64,000 bases of DNA, taken from the NCBI GenBank assembly GCA_965226215.1, contig CBDDCH010000002.1:4030001-4094000 (forward strand), given 5' to 3'. The notes beneath the pieces are model-generated. The model saw nothing but the letters and a program-made list of their open reading frames with translations. It was not told the origin of the DNA and made no database searches. Below, piece after piece: positions 36,474 through 45,213 of the stretch. Position 1 is the stretch's first letter. Each line of letters opens with the position of its first letter. Position numbers and translations under genes: made by a program. This stretch comes from G963668345 sp965226215. GTDB lineage: Bacteria > Acidobacteriota > Terriglobia > Bryobacterales > UBA6623.

Positions 36474-37772
36474 GGTTCTTCCGGGTTTCTAGTGGGCGAG
36501 TGAGGCTCGGTGGTAGTCTCGCGGGATGCAAGACCGCGAGCTATACCGCCAGATTCTGGGCATCGAAAGTCCCTGGAAAGTCGTGCGAGTGGAGCTGCGC
36601 CGAGCCGACGGCGAAGTCCACGTCTTCCTCGAACACGACGAGCAAGTCCGCTGGCCGTGTCGCCAATGCAGCGCCGTGTGCGCACTCCACGATCATCAGC
36701 CCGAACGCCGCTGGCGTCACCTCGACACCTGTCAGTACCGCACGATCCTGCACGCCCGGCCGCCGCGCAGCGACTGCTCCGAGCACGGGCCGCGCGTCGT
36801 GCGACTGCCCTGGGCCGAGGCTTCCAGCCGCTTCACCGCGCTGTTTGAAGCTCTCGCGATCTCGTGGCTGAAGGAAGCCAGCCAGCAAGGCATCGCCGAG
36901 TTGCTGGCGCTGAGCTGGGACGAGATTCACGGCATCCTGGAACGCGCCGTGCAACGTGGGCTCGAACGTCGCGCGGCAGAGCCGATTCCCTACCTGGGCG
37001 TCGACGAGAAGAGCTTCCGCAAGCGCCATCGCTATCTCACCGTCGTCAACGATCTCAACCGCTCGCGCGTGTTGTTCGTCGCCGAGGGACGCCGCCAGGC
37101 CAGCCTGGACGGCTTTTGGAAGACGTTGAGCGCAGAGCAACTCGCCCGAGTCGAGGCCGTCGCGATGGACATGTGGGATCCTTACGTCGCCTCGACCCGG
37201 GAGCATCTCGACGAATCGGAGAAAAAGATCGTTTACGACAAATATCACATCGCGGCGCATCTGGCGAAGGCGGTGGACCAGGTGCGGCGGGCGGAGAACA
37301 AGCGTTTACTGGCCCTCGGCGACGAGCGTTTGACAGGCACGAAGTACGCTTGGCTGCGGCATCCGGCGAACTTTTCCGAGGACGCCTGGCGCGAGTTCCG
37401 CGCGCTGCGCGAAAGCGACTTGAAGACGGCGCGGGCGTGGGCGTTGAAGGAAACGGCGATGCGGCTGTTCGACTATCGTCGCGAATCGGCGGCGCGAGCT
37501 TTCTTCGAGCAATGGCGCGGCTGGGCGAGTCGCAGCCGGCTGACGCCGATGGTCACCGTAGCGCGGATGTTGACGGCTCGCCTCGAAAACATACTCACGT
37601 ATCTGAAACACCGCATTACGAACGCGGTCAGCGAGGGGTTGAACTCAAGGATTCAATGGGTCAAGGCCACGGCGCGCGGTTTCCGCAATCAACAGAACTT
37701 CATCAACGCCATCTACTTCCACTGTGGGAAACTCGATCTGGCTCCTTCGCCCACTTAAAACCCGGAAGAGCC
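36474..37772 (+). mobile_element. ISL3-family element, copy B
   Basis: 1299 bp, ends GGTTCTTCCGGGTTT and the complement of GGCTCTTCCGGGTTT, flanked by perfect 8-bp duplications ACAATTAC (36466-36473 and 37773-37780). Opposite orientation to copy A, same orientation as copy C. Confidence 0.95.
36526..37758 (+). CDS. ISL3-family transposase (copy B)
   Basis: 410 residues, nearly identical to copies A and C. Zinc-ribbon Cys pairs (CRQCSAVC), YLGVDEKSFRKRH and VAMDMWDPYV are present; the frame is intact. Confidence 0.95.
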   Translation: MQDRELYRQILGIESPWKVVRVELRRADGEVHVFLEHDEQVRWPCRQCSAVCALHDHQPERRWRHLDTCQYRTILHARPPRSDCSEHGPRVVRLPWAEASSRFTALFEALAISWLKEASQQGIAELLALSWDEIHGILERAVQRGLERRAAEPIPYLGVDEKSFRKRHRYLTVVNDLNRSRVLFVAEGRRQASLDGFWKTLSAEQLARVEAVAMDMWDPYVASTREHLDESEKKIVYDKYHIAAHLAKAVDQVRRAENKRLLALGDERLTGTKYAWLRHPANFSEDAWREFRALRESDLKTARAWALKETAMRLFDYRRESAARAFFEQWRGWASRSRLTPMVTVARMLTARLENILTYLKHRITNAVSEGLNSRIQWVKATARGFRNQQNFINAIYFHCGKLDLAPSPT

Positions 37773-37825
37773 ACAATTACAGTTGTGGGCGATCTGGCAC
37801 GTGACCCCGCAGGGGAACCCGCGAC

Positions 37826-37993
37826 ATGGCGATTTCGATTCAACTTGATCCCGAAATCGAGCAACGGCTTGATCTTCTGGCGTCGCTGGGCAGGCCCACC
37901 AAGGCTTTCTACCTGCGTGAGATTATCGAGCGAGGCCTTGAGAACATGGAGAACTACTACCTTGCCGCAACGGGTACCGAGTTCACGAGCTAA
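37826..37993 (+). CDS. Ribbon-helix-helix antitoxin-like protein
   Basis: A 55-residue protein: MAISIQLDPEIEQRLDLLAS, then LGRPTKAFYLREIIERGLEN. The beta-strand (AISIQLDPE) and two helices are the RHH fold of RelB/DUF6290-type antitoxins and TraY-like DNA binders. No RelE-type toxin follows in the 160 bp before the next gene, so it is either an orphan or a stand-alone repressor of the CBASS genes downstream. Confidence 0.7.
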   Translation: MAISIQLDPEIEQRLDLLASLGRPTKAFYLREIIERGLENMENYYLAATGTEFTS

Positions 37994-38154
37994 AGAACGC
38001 GAGACGGACGCTGGAAAGGAGGCACTCGTCTTTTCCAGTCCGGCTGATCTACAAGGACAGGTGCTGTTTCGAAGAAACTATACCGGTTTGCCTTGGCACG
38101 TGGCAGAAATTGGCCTGTGCTCCTTGGGCTGGCCGAATGTTTGAGGACGTATCC

Positions 38155-39171
38155 ATGACCCCGAACGCTCGATTCACGGAATTTATCACCGACATTAATC
38201 CGAGCCAGACAACCAACGCTCGCTCTCAGTCAGCGCACAACGGCATTCGCGATACCCTTTGGGAGGACGAAAGATACAAGCCCAACTTGATCCAGGATTT
38301 CCTGGGCGGGTCGTACAGACGTCAAACGGCGATCCGGCCTGTGACGAAAGACGGTGATACAGACCGGCCGGATGTCGACATTTACGTGGTTCTCAAAGGG
38401 GATCCCGGGACAACGACACCTGAGGAGTTGATCGACGATCTCTTCAATGCGCTGCACCGGAACCGCGAGCGTCTCAACATAACTCACCTAAAGCGGAACC
38501 GCTGTTCGATCGCAATCTCCACCAACAGCGCGGACATGGACATCTCGCCGCTCTTGGAGCGGCAGTCCGACAGCTATTACCGCATAGGCAACCGCACGAC
38601 AGGCGAGTGGTACGCGACTGACCCGGAGGAACACACGAATTGGTCGTCCACGCAAAACGACACCTTCTCCGGGCGCTTCAAACCTACTGTTAAATTGCTC
38701 AAATGGGCGCGACGCGAAAACTCGACCCGTAACAAGCATCCCAAGAGCTTCTCTCTAGAAGTGATCGTCGCAAACCATATGAGCACCACGGAAGATCACT
38801 ACGGAAAGATCGTGCACGGCATGTTCGACAGCTTCGTCAACTTTTACGCCAATTATCGGTCTCTCGGTATCTGTCCAACGATCAAGGACCCGGCAATCCC
38901 AGACGGCAATCTCCTCGCCGGCGTCTCTGGCGATGCGTTTTGCGCCTATTATGACAAGATCGAATCTCACCGAGACGATGCCGCCAAAGCGCTTGACGCC
39001 GACGATCAGGACAAAGCGACCAAGTACTGGCGGCTCATTTTCGGGGCCCGGTTTCCTACATCGAACCCAACCGCCAGCGGTTCTATGGCGAAAAGCGCCG
39101 CCGTCATATCGCCACTCGCTTTCCCGAGCACGCCGGCGAAAACCTCAAAACGGCCCGCCAAGTTCGCGTGA
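38155..39171 (+). CDS. CBASS cyclic-oligonucleotide synthase (CD-NTase)
   Basis: A 338-residue nucleotidyltransferase. The active site is QDFLGGSYRRQTAIRPV followed by DRPDVDIYVVL (GS...DxD), with the third acidic residue in ADMDISPLLE. Conserved FKPTVKLLKWARREN and SFSLEVIVANHM belong to the CD-NTase/SMODS core. CD-NTases make cyclic di- or trinucleotides on phage infection to activate a killing effector. The stop codon overlaps a GTG that starts the cap2 reading frame (GTGA at 39168-39171). The C-terminal tail is Ser/Pro/Lys-rich. I chose the ATG at 38155 over an upstream one because GAGGAC precedes it. Confidence 0.88.
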   Translation: MTPNARFTEFITDINPSQTTNARSQSAHNGIRDTLWEDERYKPNLIQDFLGGSYRRQTAIRPVTKDGDTDRPDVDIYVVLKGDPGTTTPEELIDDLFNALHRNRERLNITHLKRNRCSIAISTNSADMDISPLLERQSDSYYRIGNRTTGEWYATDPEEHTNWSSTQNDTFSGRFKPTVKLLKWARRENSTRNKHPKSFSLEVIVANHMSTTEDHYGKIVHGMFDSFVNFYANYRSLGICPTIKDPAIPDGNLLAGVSGDAFCAYYDKIESHRDDAAKALDADDQDKATKYWRLIFGARFPTSNPTASGSMAKSAAVISPLAFPSTPAKTSKRPAKFA

Positions 39172-40842
39172 CGGTCTGGTGGCTTAGCAATCAGCGCCGA
39201 CTGAAGGACGAAAAAGACCGCAATTGCCCAGTTGGAGTCCGACTCCAATTGGCTAGAGAATGTAGAATGGTCCCTAGACGACAGTCTCCGCCTGCGTGCG
39301 ATCTTTGACATCCTTCTGGATCACTGTAGTTTCCGCCTACAGCTCACCTATCACAACACCTATCCGAGCTCCCCGCCGAGCGTTGCGCCTGTAGAAAATA
39401 TCCGTGTATCTGGTCACCAGTATGGACAGGGTGGCGATCTTTGCCTTCAGATCCGCCCCGATAACTGGAGGCCCGACTATACGGGTGCCGACATGATACG
39501 GAGCGCTCACGAGCTCTTTATTGAGGAAGCCCCCGATGACGACGGCGCCGTAACTGCTGCTCCGTCTGACCACAATGTGCCCGACACGATCAGCCTTCGC
39601 GGGGTCATTTTTCGGCTCTATCTAAGTACGGCGACGCAACACATGCTCGTTTCAGACGTGCCGGACCGCGCGACGGTGAAACTTGGGATCCAATGGTGTG
39701 GCGGCAACTATGGGGTTGCCAATGTCCACGGCCTCGAAAAAGACGATTTCACATGGCGGACGCCTGACATACCGCTCGCATTGTCCGAGGAAGGCTTCTT
39801 ACACAAAGGCGTGTTCGTCCACGTGGCGTTAAATGGTGCAGCGTTATCCCAGATTTCTACTGAAGAAGCGTTACTCCCTGTTATCGGCAGCGATGAGAAA
39901 TTTAAAGAAGACAGCTATTTCTGCCTTGTTGTCGCCAGTGACAACGACATCATCCTTTTCCGAAAATTGCCGGCAACAAAGAAGCTCATCCGCTACAGGA
40001 CTATCCTGGAGCCTTTTGAAGCCGAGCGGAGATCCGGTGACGACTATAGCGCCCTTGCTGCCAAGCGCGTCGGCATTGTGGGGCTCGGTTCGCTAGGATC
40101 GAAAATCGGCGCATCACTTGCCCGAACAGGCGTTGGGCACTTCGTCCTGGTCGACGGCGACATTCTTCACCCTGGAAATCTCGAACGCCATGACGCGGAC
40201 TGGCGCGATGTCGGCCTGCACAAAGCCGATCTTGCAGCGCGACGTTTGAGCCTTATTGACCCCGGTATACGCTGTGACGCTCGGCGAACCGCCATCGGCG
40301 CGCAAGTCTCCACAGAGGAAGCGGGTAACGTGAACGCCGCGCTTGATGGTTGCGACCTCATTGTCGACGCTACCGCAGAACCGGACGTGTTCAATCATCT
40401 TGCCGGTCTCATCGATGGAGCGAAGGCAACCCTTGTTTGGGGCGCCATCTACGCTGGCGGACTGGGCGGCGAAATCGGTCGCTCGCGCCCCAGGAAAGAT
40501 CCGAACCCGTTCCATATTCGCGATGTCATTAACCAAGTCTACGACACAGTCGATAAAACCCCGCCTCGCGCCGGTAGTCGGAAATATTACGGCGATGACG
40601 GCGGATCAGTGCTGACGGCAACGGACGCGGACGTTTCCGCCATCGCATCCCTTGTCGCAACCCTGGCATTGGACGCGTTGATCGGCAGGGAACCCAGCCA
40701 CTATGCCGCCCACGCATATCTTGTCGGACATGCCCGCGGTTGGATGTTTGAACCCGGATCGCCAGTTGTGCCATGCAGGGCGGCGGGTCGCTTCCCTGGG
40801 AAGTCACCTGTAGAGGCGTGGTGGACGGTATCGCCATGGTGA
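39168..40842 (+). pseudogene. CBASS Cap2 (E2-E1 conjugation factor), frameshifted and 3'-truncated
   Basis: The frame from GTG 39168 reads VTVWWLSNQRRLKDEKDR, the usual start of Cap2, then shifts by one extra A near 39220-39223; the next frame continues IAQLESDSNWLENVEWSLDD. After that about 520 codons are open. The E2-like domain has its catalytic Cys in GGDLCLQIRPDNW, and the ThiF/E1 domain has VGIVGLGSLGSKIG, LVDGDILHPGNLERHD and VDATAEP. Family sequence ends near AYLVGHARGWMFEPGSPVVP (about 40785), where it joins unrelated DNA. Cap2 primes CD-NTases by conjugation. A TTG at 39232 could restart translation, but no ribosome binding site is seen. No Cap3 or effector gene is present. Confidence 0.75.
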
Positions 40843-40958
40843 TTCACATGACGCGCCACGAGGGGCGGCGATTCGCCGAAGAAGCGGTTTTCGTCAAAGG
40901 CTACGAAGCGAGGACCAACCAATGGGACATTCAACAACTCAAGCTCGAAAGCGCTTGA
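40773..40958 (+). pseudogene. 3' fragment, possibly of a conjugation/secretion ATPase
   Basis: About 50 codons read VDGIAMVIHMTRHEGRRFAE, then EAVFVKGYEARTNQWDIQQL before a stop. The pattern resembles the C-terminal tail of type II/IV secretion ATPases, and a TrbB-like relic exists at 8.8-9.5 kb, but this assignment is tentative. It begins at the junction where cap2 breaks off, and it overlaps the start of the nuclease gene. Confidence 0.35.
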
Positions 40959-41448
40959 CCCTGCCCCTGCCACTCAGGGCCAAGATGATCGGCCTCGCCA
41001 TGTTTATCGGCGGATTCATGGGCCTTATCGCCAGCGCCCAACTCGATCCAATCTCCGCCCACGTCGAGCGGGTGATTGACGGCGACACCATTCAGGTTCG
41101 GTTTGAGAACAAGCGCTACACCGTCCGGCTCATTGGCGTGGACACCCCGGAAACGAAGCACCCCACCAAAGCGGTGCAGTATTTCGGACGGGAGGCAAGC
41201 GCCTTCACCAAGGCGGCGCTCGAAGGTAAGACGGTGCTACTCCAAAAGGACCGCACCGGAGATACCGTAGACCGCTACGGGCGCTGGCTTCGCTACGTCC
41301 TGCTGGACGGAGACAACTTCAACGCCGGCTGATCCGCGACGGCTACGCTCATGCTTACCGGCGCTTTCCCTTCTCCAAGCGGACGGAGTTTATTCAATTG
41401 GAAGAACAAGCGCGGCGGCGAGGGATCGGCTTATGGAACCGCCGCTGA
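40922..41448 (+). pseudogene. Staphylococcal-nuclease-like (thermonuclease) gene with frameshift
   Basis: Residues 22-44 form a membrane anchor or signal (KMIGLAMFIGGFMGLIASA). The SNase core shows VERVIDGDTIQVRF, RLIGVDTPETKHP and DRYGRWLRYVLL with the catalytic Arg and Glu. The frame ends at TGA 41330 after DGDNFNAG, but one base earlier the family sequence continues: LIRDGYAHAYRRFPFSKRTE, then QARRRGIGLW to a stop at 41446-41448. A single C deletion near 41328 explains it. SNase genes are common cargo of conjugative elements. Confidence 0.8.
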
Positions 41449-41953
41449 AATCGCGGTTTCCCTGGATCATCCCCGACGCGCTGCAAGCGCCGCGATTCGG
41501 GCGGTCCACTTTCCCACCCGTTACCCGAAATGCTCATTGTCGTGGTCACTATGTCGCCGCCACTTTCTTGATCCGGTGCTCCGGTATTGCCTCAGGAGCT
41601 CTAGAGCTGGAAGAGTTACCTCAGCTAAATTGTGCGTGAATCTCTGAGGGGCCTCGCCAGAAGCGGCTGGAAGGGCACGTATGGCGGGTCTGGACACGCT
41701 GTGAACTCTCAGGAGTCCTGAACCTGCGTTTCCACCTCGCTGATGGCGTGCCTGGGGAGTGTAATAGCGGAACGCCAATCCGATTTTCGCTACGCTAGGC
41801 CGTTTGACAACGGGTGTTGGCCTACGGTAAACAGCCTGGTTTCAAGCCGCGAACTGGAGAGCATAGAAGTGCCTACGATACTCGACCCTTCGGCAATAAC
41901 GTAGGTGAACCAACGTTCGAAGCCAATCGGAGTCTAGAGGCAGAATCTAAGCC
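41449..41953. other. Non-coding stretch
   Basis: About 505 bp between the nuclease pseudogene and the reductase gene. Short open frames are present on both strands but none has a recognisable domain, start context or partner. Probably degraded DNA at an element boundary. Confidence 0.4.
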
Positions 41954-42880
41954 CTACGCCTCCTTGCGCTTATACACCTCGATCTCGGGGCCGATGGTGC
42001 CCTTGCTGGTGCGGCTCAGTAATTGGCGGGTTTCCTCGTCGCTGAACGGCCCGAGGTGCTTGATCACCGAGAGGTTTTCCTCCAGCTGCTCAATCGTTCG
42101 CACTCCCGAAACGATGGTGTCAGGGTTCTGGCTCATCGCATAGCGTAGGCACTCTTTATAGGAGGCTACGTTGTGTTTCTTAATCAAGCCCATGGCAGCT
42201 GTTTTCATAGCGATCTTGCCGAGACCCTTGGCGTGTACCTTCGGCAGCACATTTTTGACGAAGCTCCGGTAGTGGGGGTCGATCAGATTGACCGGGTGCT
42301 GGACGGTTTCCCAGCCGTCAAACCCGTTGAGCATGGCTAGGTGCACTTCCGGATCGTGGTGTCCCGTAAACCCAATGTGGCGTACTTTTCCTTGCTTCTT
42401 GGCTTTCACGAAGGCTTCCAGCGCCCCTTTGGGCCCGTAAATCTTGTCGACTTCCTCCATGTAAGAAACCTCGTGGCATTGCCAGAGGTCGAGGTAGTCG
42501 GTCTTCATCCGACGCAAGGTTTCTTCGAGCTGTTTCGTGGCACTGGCTTCGTCACGAAGCTGAGCCTTGCTCATCAGCAGGACTTTCTTACGCAGACCCG
42601 CCCGAAACGCGTCGCCGTAAAGTGAGTCGCTCTTGCCATCGTGGTACTTGTGGGCGCTGTCGAAAAAGTTGACCCCCAGATCCATCGACCGATGAATCAG
42701 CCGCATGGCATCCGGCTTGGCTCGGTACCCCATGTCAGCGCCGCCCAGGCACATGAGCGACACCCGGAGGCCGCTCTTGCCCAGCGTTCGCATCGGCATC
42801 GGCCCTTCGGCCGACAGGGGAACCGCCACACCCATCGCGGCACCGGCGACGGTAGTCTTCAAGAATTCACGACGCTTCAT
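41954..42880 (-). CDS. Exported aldo/keto reductase
   Basis: A 308-residue protein. I start it at the ATG at 42878-42880, preceded by GGGAGGC, which gives a twin-arginine signal: MKRREFLKTTVAGAAMGVAV. The aldo/keto reductase barrel follows: RTLGKSGLRVSLMCLGG, Asp in VNFFDSAHKYHDG with the catalytic Tyr, Lys in LLMSKAQ, His in DLWQCHEV. Tat export suggests that it folds with its NADP cofactor in the cytoplasm before transport. The substrate is unknown. It is a typical environmental-bacterium gene and probably marks host chromosome between the mobile blocks. Confidence 0.85.
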   Translation of the reverse strand: MKRREFLKTTVAGAAMGVAVPLSAEGPMPMRTLGKSGLRVSLMCLGGADMGYRAKPDAMRLIHRSMDLGVNFFDSAHKYHDGKSDSLYGDAFRAGLRKKVLLMSKAQLRDEASATKQLEETLRRMKTDYLDLWQCHEVSYMEEVDKIYGPKGALEAFVKAKKQGKVRHIGFTGHHDPEVHLAMLNGFDGWETVQHPVNLIDPHYRSFVKNVLPKVHAKGLGKIAMKTAAMGLIKKHNVASYKECLRYAMSQNPDTIVSGVRTIEQLEENLSVIKHLGPFSDEETRQLLSRTSKGTIGPEIEVYKRKEA

Positions 42881-43129
42881 GTTGCCTCCCAGGCTGGTTG
42901 ACCAGGATTTCCTTTTTGGCCGTCCTGGCACGGATTAGGATAGCCGACCGCCGCCTGCGGTGCAACGGTTTTCGCACTACTGCCACGTTCGGTACCCCTT
43001 TCGCTGCCGCTCCGGCCTTCGAATCTGCCCGATCGTGCCGTTCCGGCGACCGCAGAGGGCTTTTTGGCAACACCTCTCCCGCGCCGATCCTCGGCAACCC
43101 GCGTACGCTGGCTGTCCGGGCCCTCGGCG

Positions 43130-44461
43130 TTACCCTCCCGGCACAGGCAGCGCCCAGATCCTCTGCAACATGTCGCCGAACAGCCTGCGGTTCAGATGCC
43201 CCTCGGCCAGCAGCAGCCAATAGTACCGCGCGTGCTTGACCAGCCTACCGCCCGTCTTCATCAACCTGTGCTGCAAGCTCGTAAGCGACCAGCTCTTGAT
43301 CCTTCGCGGCAGCCCTAGCCGCCGCCAGAGGTTCCCCAGGTTGTAGGCCAGCACGCTGAGTTGCAGCCGTACCTCGTTCGCTCGAAATCGATGGCATGAC
43401 AGCCGTGTCCAGTGCGTCGCCTGCTTGCCCTCTTTGATCCACTGCTCGGCGGTGCCGCGCTTGTTGTAGAAGCGCACCACCGAGCGGCTCGGCAAGCTCA
43501 TGCTCGTCACGAGGAATCCGACGCGCGGGAACAGCTCGCCCTGGTGATGCTCGACCTTGGCGACAACTCGCCTTGCCTTCGACCAGCTCTCGGCCTGATA
43601 GCGAAAACTCTTGTAGCGCACTAGGGGCTTCCGGGAGGGCCTTCCCGGCGGGCGAAACAAGATGTCTTCGATCTCCAATTCCAAGCTCTTGTTGGCCGGA
43701 ATGCGAATGGCGTAGTCCACGCCGCGCTCTTCCAGCGGCTCGTAGATCTCGGGCTTGGCGAAGGCGGCGTCGGCGCGGAACGTCACCTTTTTGCCCTCCG
43801 CCTGTTGGCGTTCGATCTCGGGCAACAGCAGTTCCTCCCAGTCGTCGGCGCTGGGCACGTTGCCGGGACGCAGCTTCGCCGCCAAACAATCACCGTGCTG
43901 GTTGAACAACAACAGCGGGTGATAGCAGACCGACTCGAAGTGGCCGTTGTAGGCACTGCCTTCCTGTTGGCCATGGACCGGACTCTCGGTGGAGTCCATG
44001 TCCAGAACGACCCGCTCGGAGTCGTCGAACGCCTCCGCTTGCCCGACCAGCTCTCGGTTCAGCGCCATCAGCCCCAGCAGGTTCTCTTCGCTCGCCAGCA
44101 TCTCTGTCTCGAAGCCGTGCAGCGTCGAGGTCAAGGCCGCACCGCGATCCCAGATCTTCTGCGAGCCGATTAAGCGAAACGTCGGGTCAGCCGACACTCG
44201 GACGGCGTCGTTGACGTCCTCGTAGCCCGCCAAGCGGCTGTAGACCGACTGCCGCAACAGATCAGCGAGCGTGAACTGCTTGTTTGTGCCTTGCCGGGAG
44301 TCGGTGAGATGCTCGTCAATCAGTTCTCCGAGACCGAGCCGTTCGTCCAGTTCGCGAACCAAAATCAGGCCACCGTCAGAAGTGACGTGCGATCCCTGGA
44401 AATCGACTTTCAACGAGCCGTTGAAACTTAGCTGGAATGGCTTGGTTTGTTTTTCACCCAT
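43130..44461 (-). CDS. IS1380-family transposase (copy B)
   Basis: 443 residues, about 95 percent identical to copy A by eye, with an intact frame and the same catalytic segments (LDMDSTESPVHGQ, FRADAAFAKPE). Confidence 0.93.
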   Translation of the reverse strand: MGEKQTKPFQLSFNGSLKVDFQGSHVTSDGGLILVRELDERLGLGELIDEHLTDSRQGTNKQFTLADLLRQSVYSRLAGYEDVNDAVRVSADPTFRLIGSQKIWDRGAALTSTLHGFETEMLASEENLLGLMALNRELVGQAEAFDDSERVVLDMDSTESPVHGQQEGSAYNGHFESVCYHPLLLFNQHGDCLAAKLRPGNVPSADDWEELLLPEIERQQAEGKKVTFRADAAFAKPEIYEPLEERGVDYAIRIPANKSLELEIEDILFRPPGRPSRKPLVRYKSFRYQAESWSKARRVVAKVEHHQGELFPRVGFLVTSMSLPSRSVVRFYNKRGTAEQWIKEGKQATHWTRLSCHRFRANEVRLQLSVLAYNLGNLWRRLGLPRRIKSWSLTSLQHRLMKTGGRLVKHARYYWLLLAEGHLNRRLFGDMLQRIWALPVPGG

Positions 44462-44568
44462 TGGGTGTTGGCCTCCATGGCGTCCTCATCGGGCTCTAGC
44501 CCCAATGAATAAAGACGCTCAAGGCCGCTGGAAGGTCGGGATGTCAAACATCAAATTGAAAATGCGGG
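43130..44568 (-). mobile_element. IS1380-family element, copy B
   Basis: The right end is fixed at 44568 (minus-strand start CCCGCATTTTCAATTTGA) by loss of similarity to copy A. The left end was not located; it lies between about 42940 and 43130. Much of the transposase is highly similar to copy A but one block (43250-43900) has many silent changes, as if the copies diverged or recombined with another lineage. Confidence 0.75.
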
Positions 44569-44830
44569 CTTCAACTCCTGCTGTCATTATCGGACCTATG
44601 ATGGCAGTGACTCTTACGCGAGGCTTGAGGACTATGTCTCTGTAACCTGAATTATGCACAGATTCACTTTGCGAGTGTGGCTGCGTTCGTAGCGGGTTGG
44701 CGGTCGTCGTGAGGTGGTAGCTCGGCAACTGGCCTTTTGGCTTCTCCGTGTCCGGTTTCCCTTCCCGCCCAGAATCCGCGTCGTCAAAACCTCGCTCGGA
44801 AGTGACGTGTTTCCAGTGCGTTACGGCTAG

Positions 44831-44848
44831 TGCATAAAATTTTATGCA
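44831..44848. repeat. Perfect 18-bp AT-rich palindrome
   Basis: TGCATAAAATTTTATGCA is fully self-complementary and lies in a gene-free stretch. It is followed by a partial echo (TGCATAGCGCATAG). It could be a repressor operator or an inserted-element end. Confidence 0.6.
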
Positions 44849-44890
44849 TAGCGCATAGCCAGGCTCTCAGATCAGCGCCCTCCCGACCAC

Positions 44891-44927
44891 CGGCAGGAAG
44901 CCGCCGTAGGGAGTCGGCTTCCTGCCG
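44891..44927. terminator. Strong GC hairpin
   Basis: A 13-bp perfect stem with an 11-base loop. Position downstream of the leftward addA gene suggests a terminator or transcript-stabilising structure. Confidence 0.45.
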
Positions 44928-45213
44928 CGGAAGTGGTAAGGCGTCGAAGCCCCGATTTTATTGGGCTGCGAGGCCGTCACGGCTGGGCCTTGTTGGACGG
45001 GCCTTTGGGAGCTATGCTGTTTTCGTCTGGTAACCATGTGGGTGACCTCCTTGGGGTTGGCTGGCGAAGCTGGTATCTTTGCCAGCCTACCTTTTTACCC
45101 CATGTTTTCGGGGGTTCCCAATGGTCCCTTGCGGCTCAGCCCTCCTCAGGTCCACGCCGCAGTGCATAATTCAGGTGGTAGTCGACGATTGCGACGTCAC
45201 AGGGGTCATCGTC

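Larger units (their letters stand above)
36381..37804 (+). pseudogene. Small gene interrupted by ISL3
   Basis: ATG at 36381 with GGAG upstream, reading MKMRVTVKDYSGSIEIKNKS, then IGLNVYDTNNY up to the ISL3 insertion. Joining across the element and removing one duplication adds only SCGRSGT before a stop, giving 38 residues. The IEIKNKSIGLNVYD part looks like a conserved small-protein start, so the gene may have been shortened before ISL3 arrived. Function unknown. Confidence 0.45.
44569..45213. other. Intergenic region with palindrome and strong hairpin
   Basis: 645 bp without a gene. It holds a perfect 18-bp palindrome TGCATAAAATTTTATGCA (44831-44848) and a 13-bp perfect stem, CGGCAGGAAGCCG (44891-44903) and CGGCTTCCTGCCG (44915-44927), with an 11-base loop. 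The hairpin may end the leftward addBA transcript. No T-tract follows on that strand. Confidence 0.55.

Noticed and set aside
36864..38144. A 426-codon frame overlapping ISL3 copy B and running into the next genes
   Set aside because: It is an alternative frame of the transposase; the sequence is Arg/Gly-rich without any domain and is repeated identically in all ISL3 copies.
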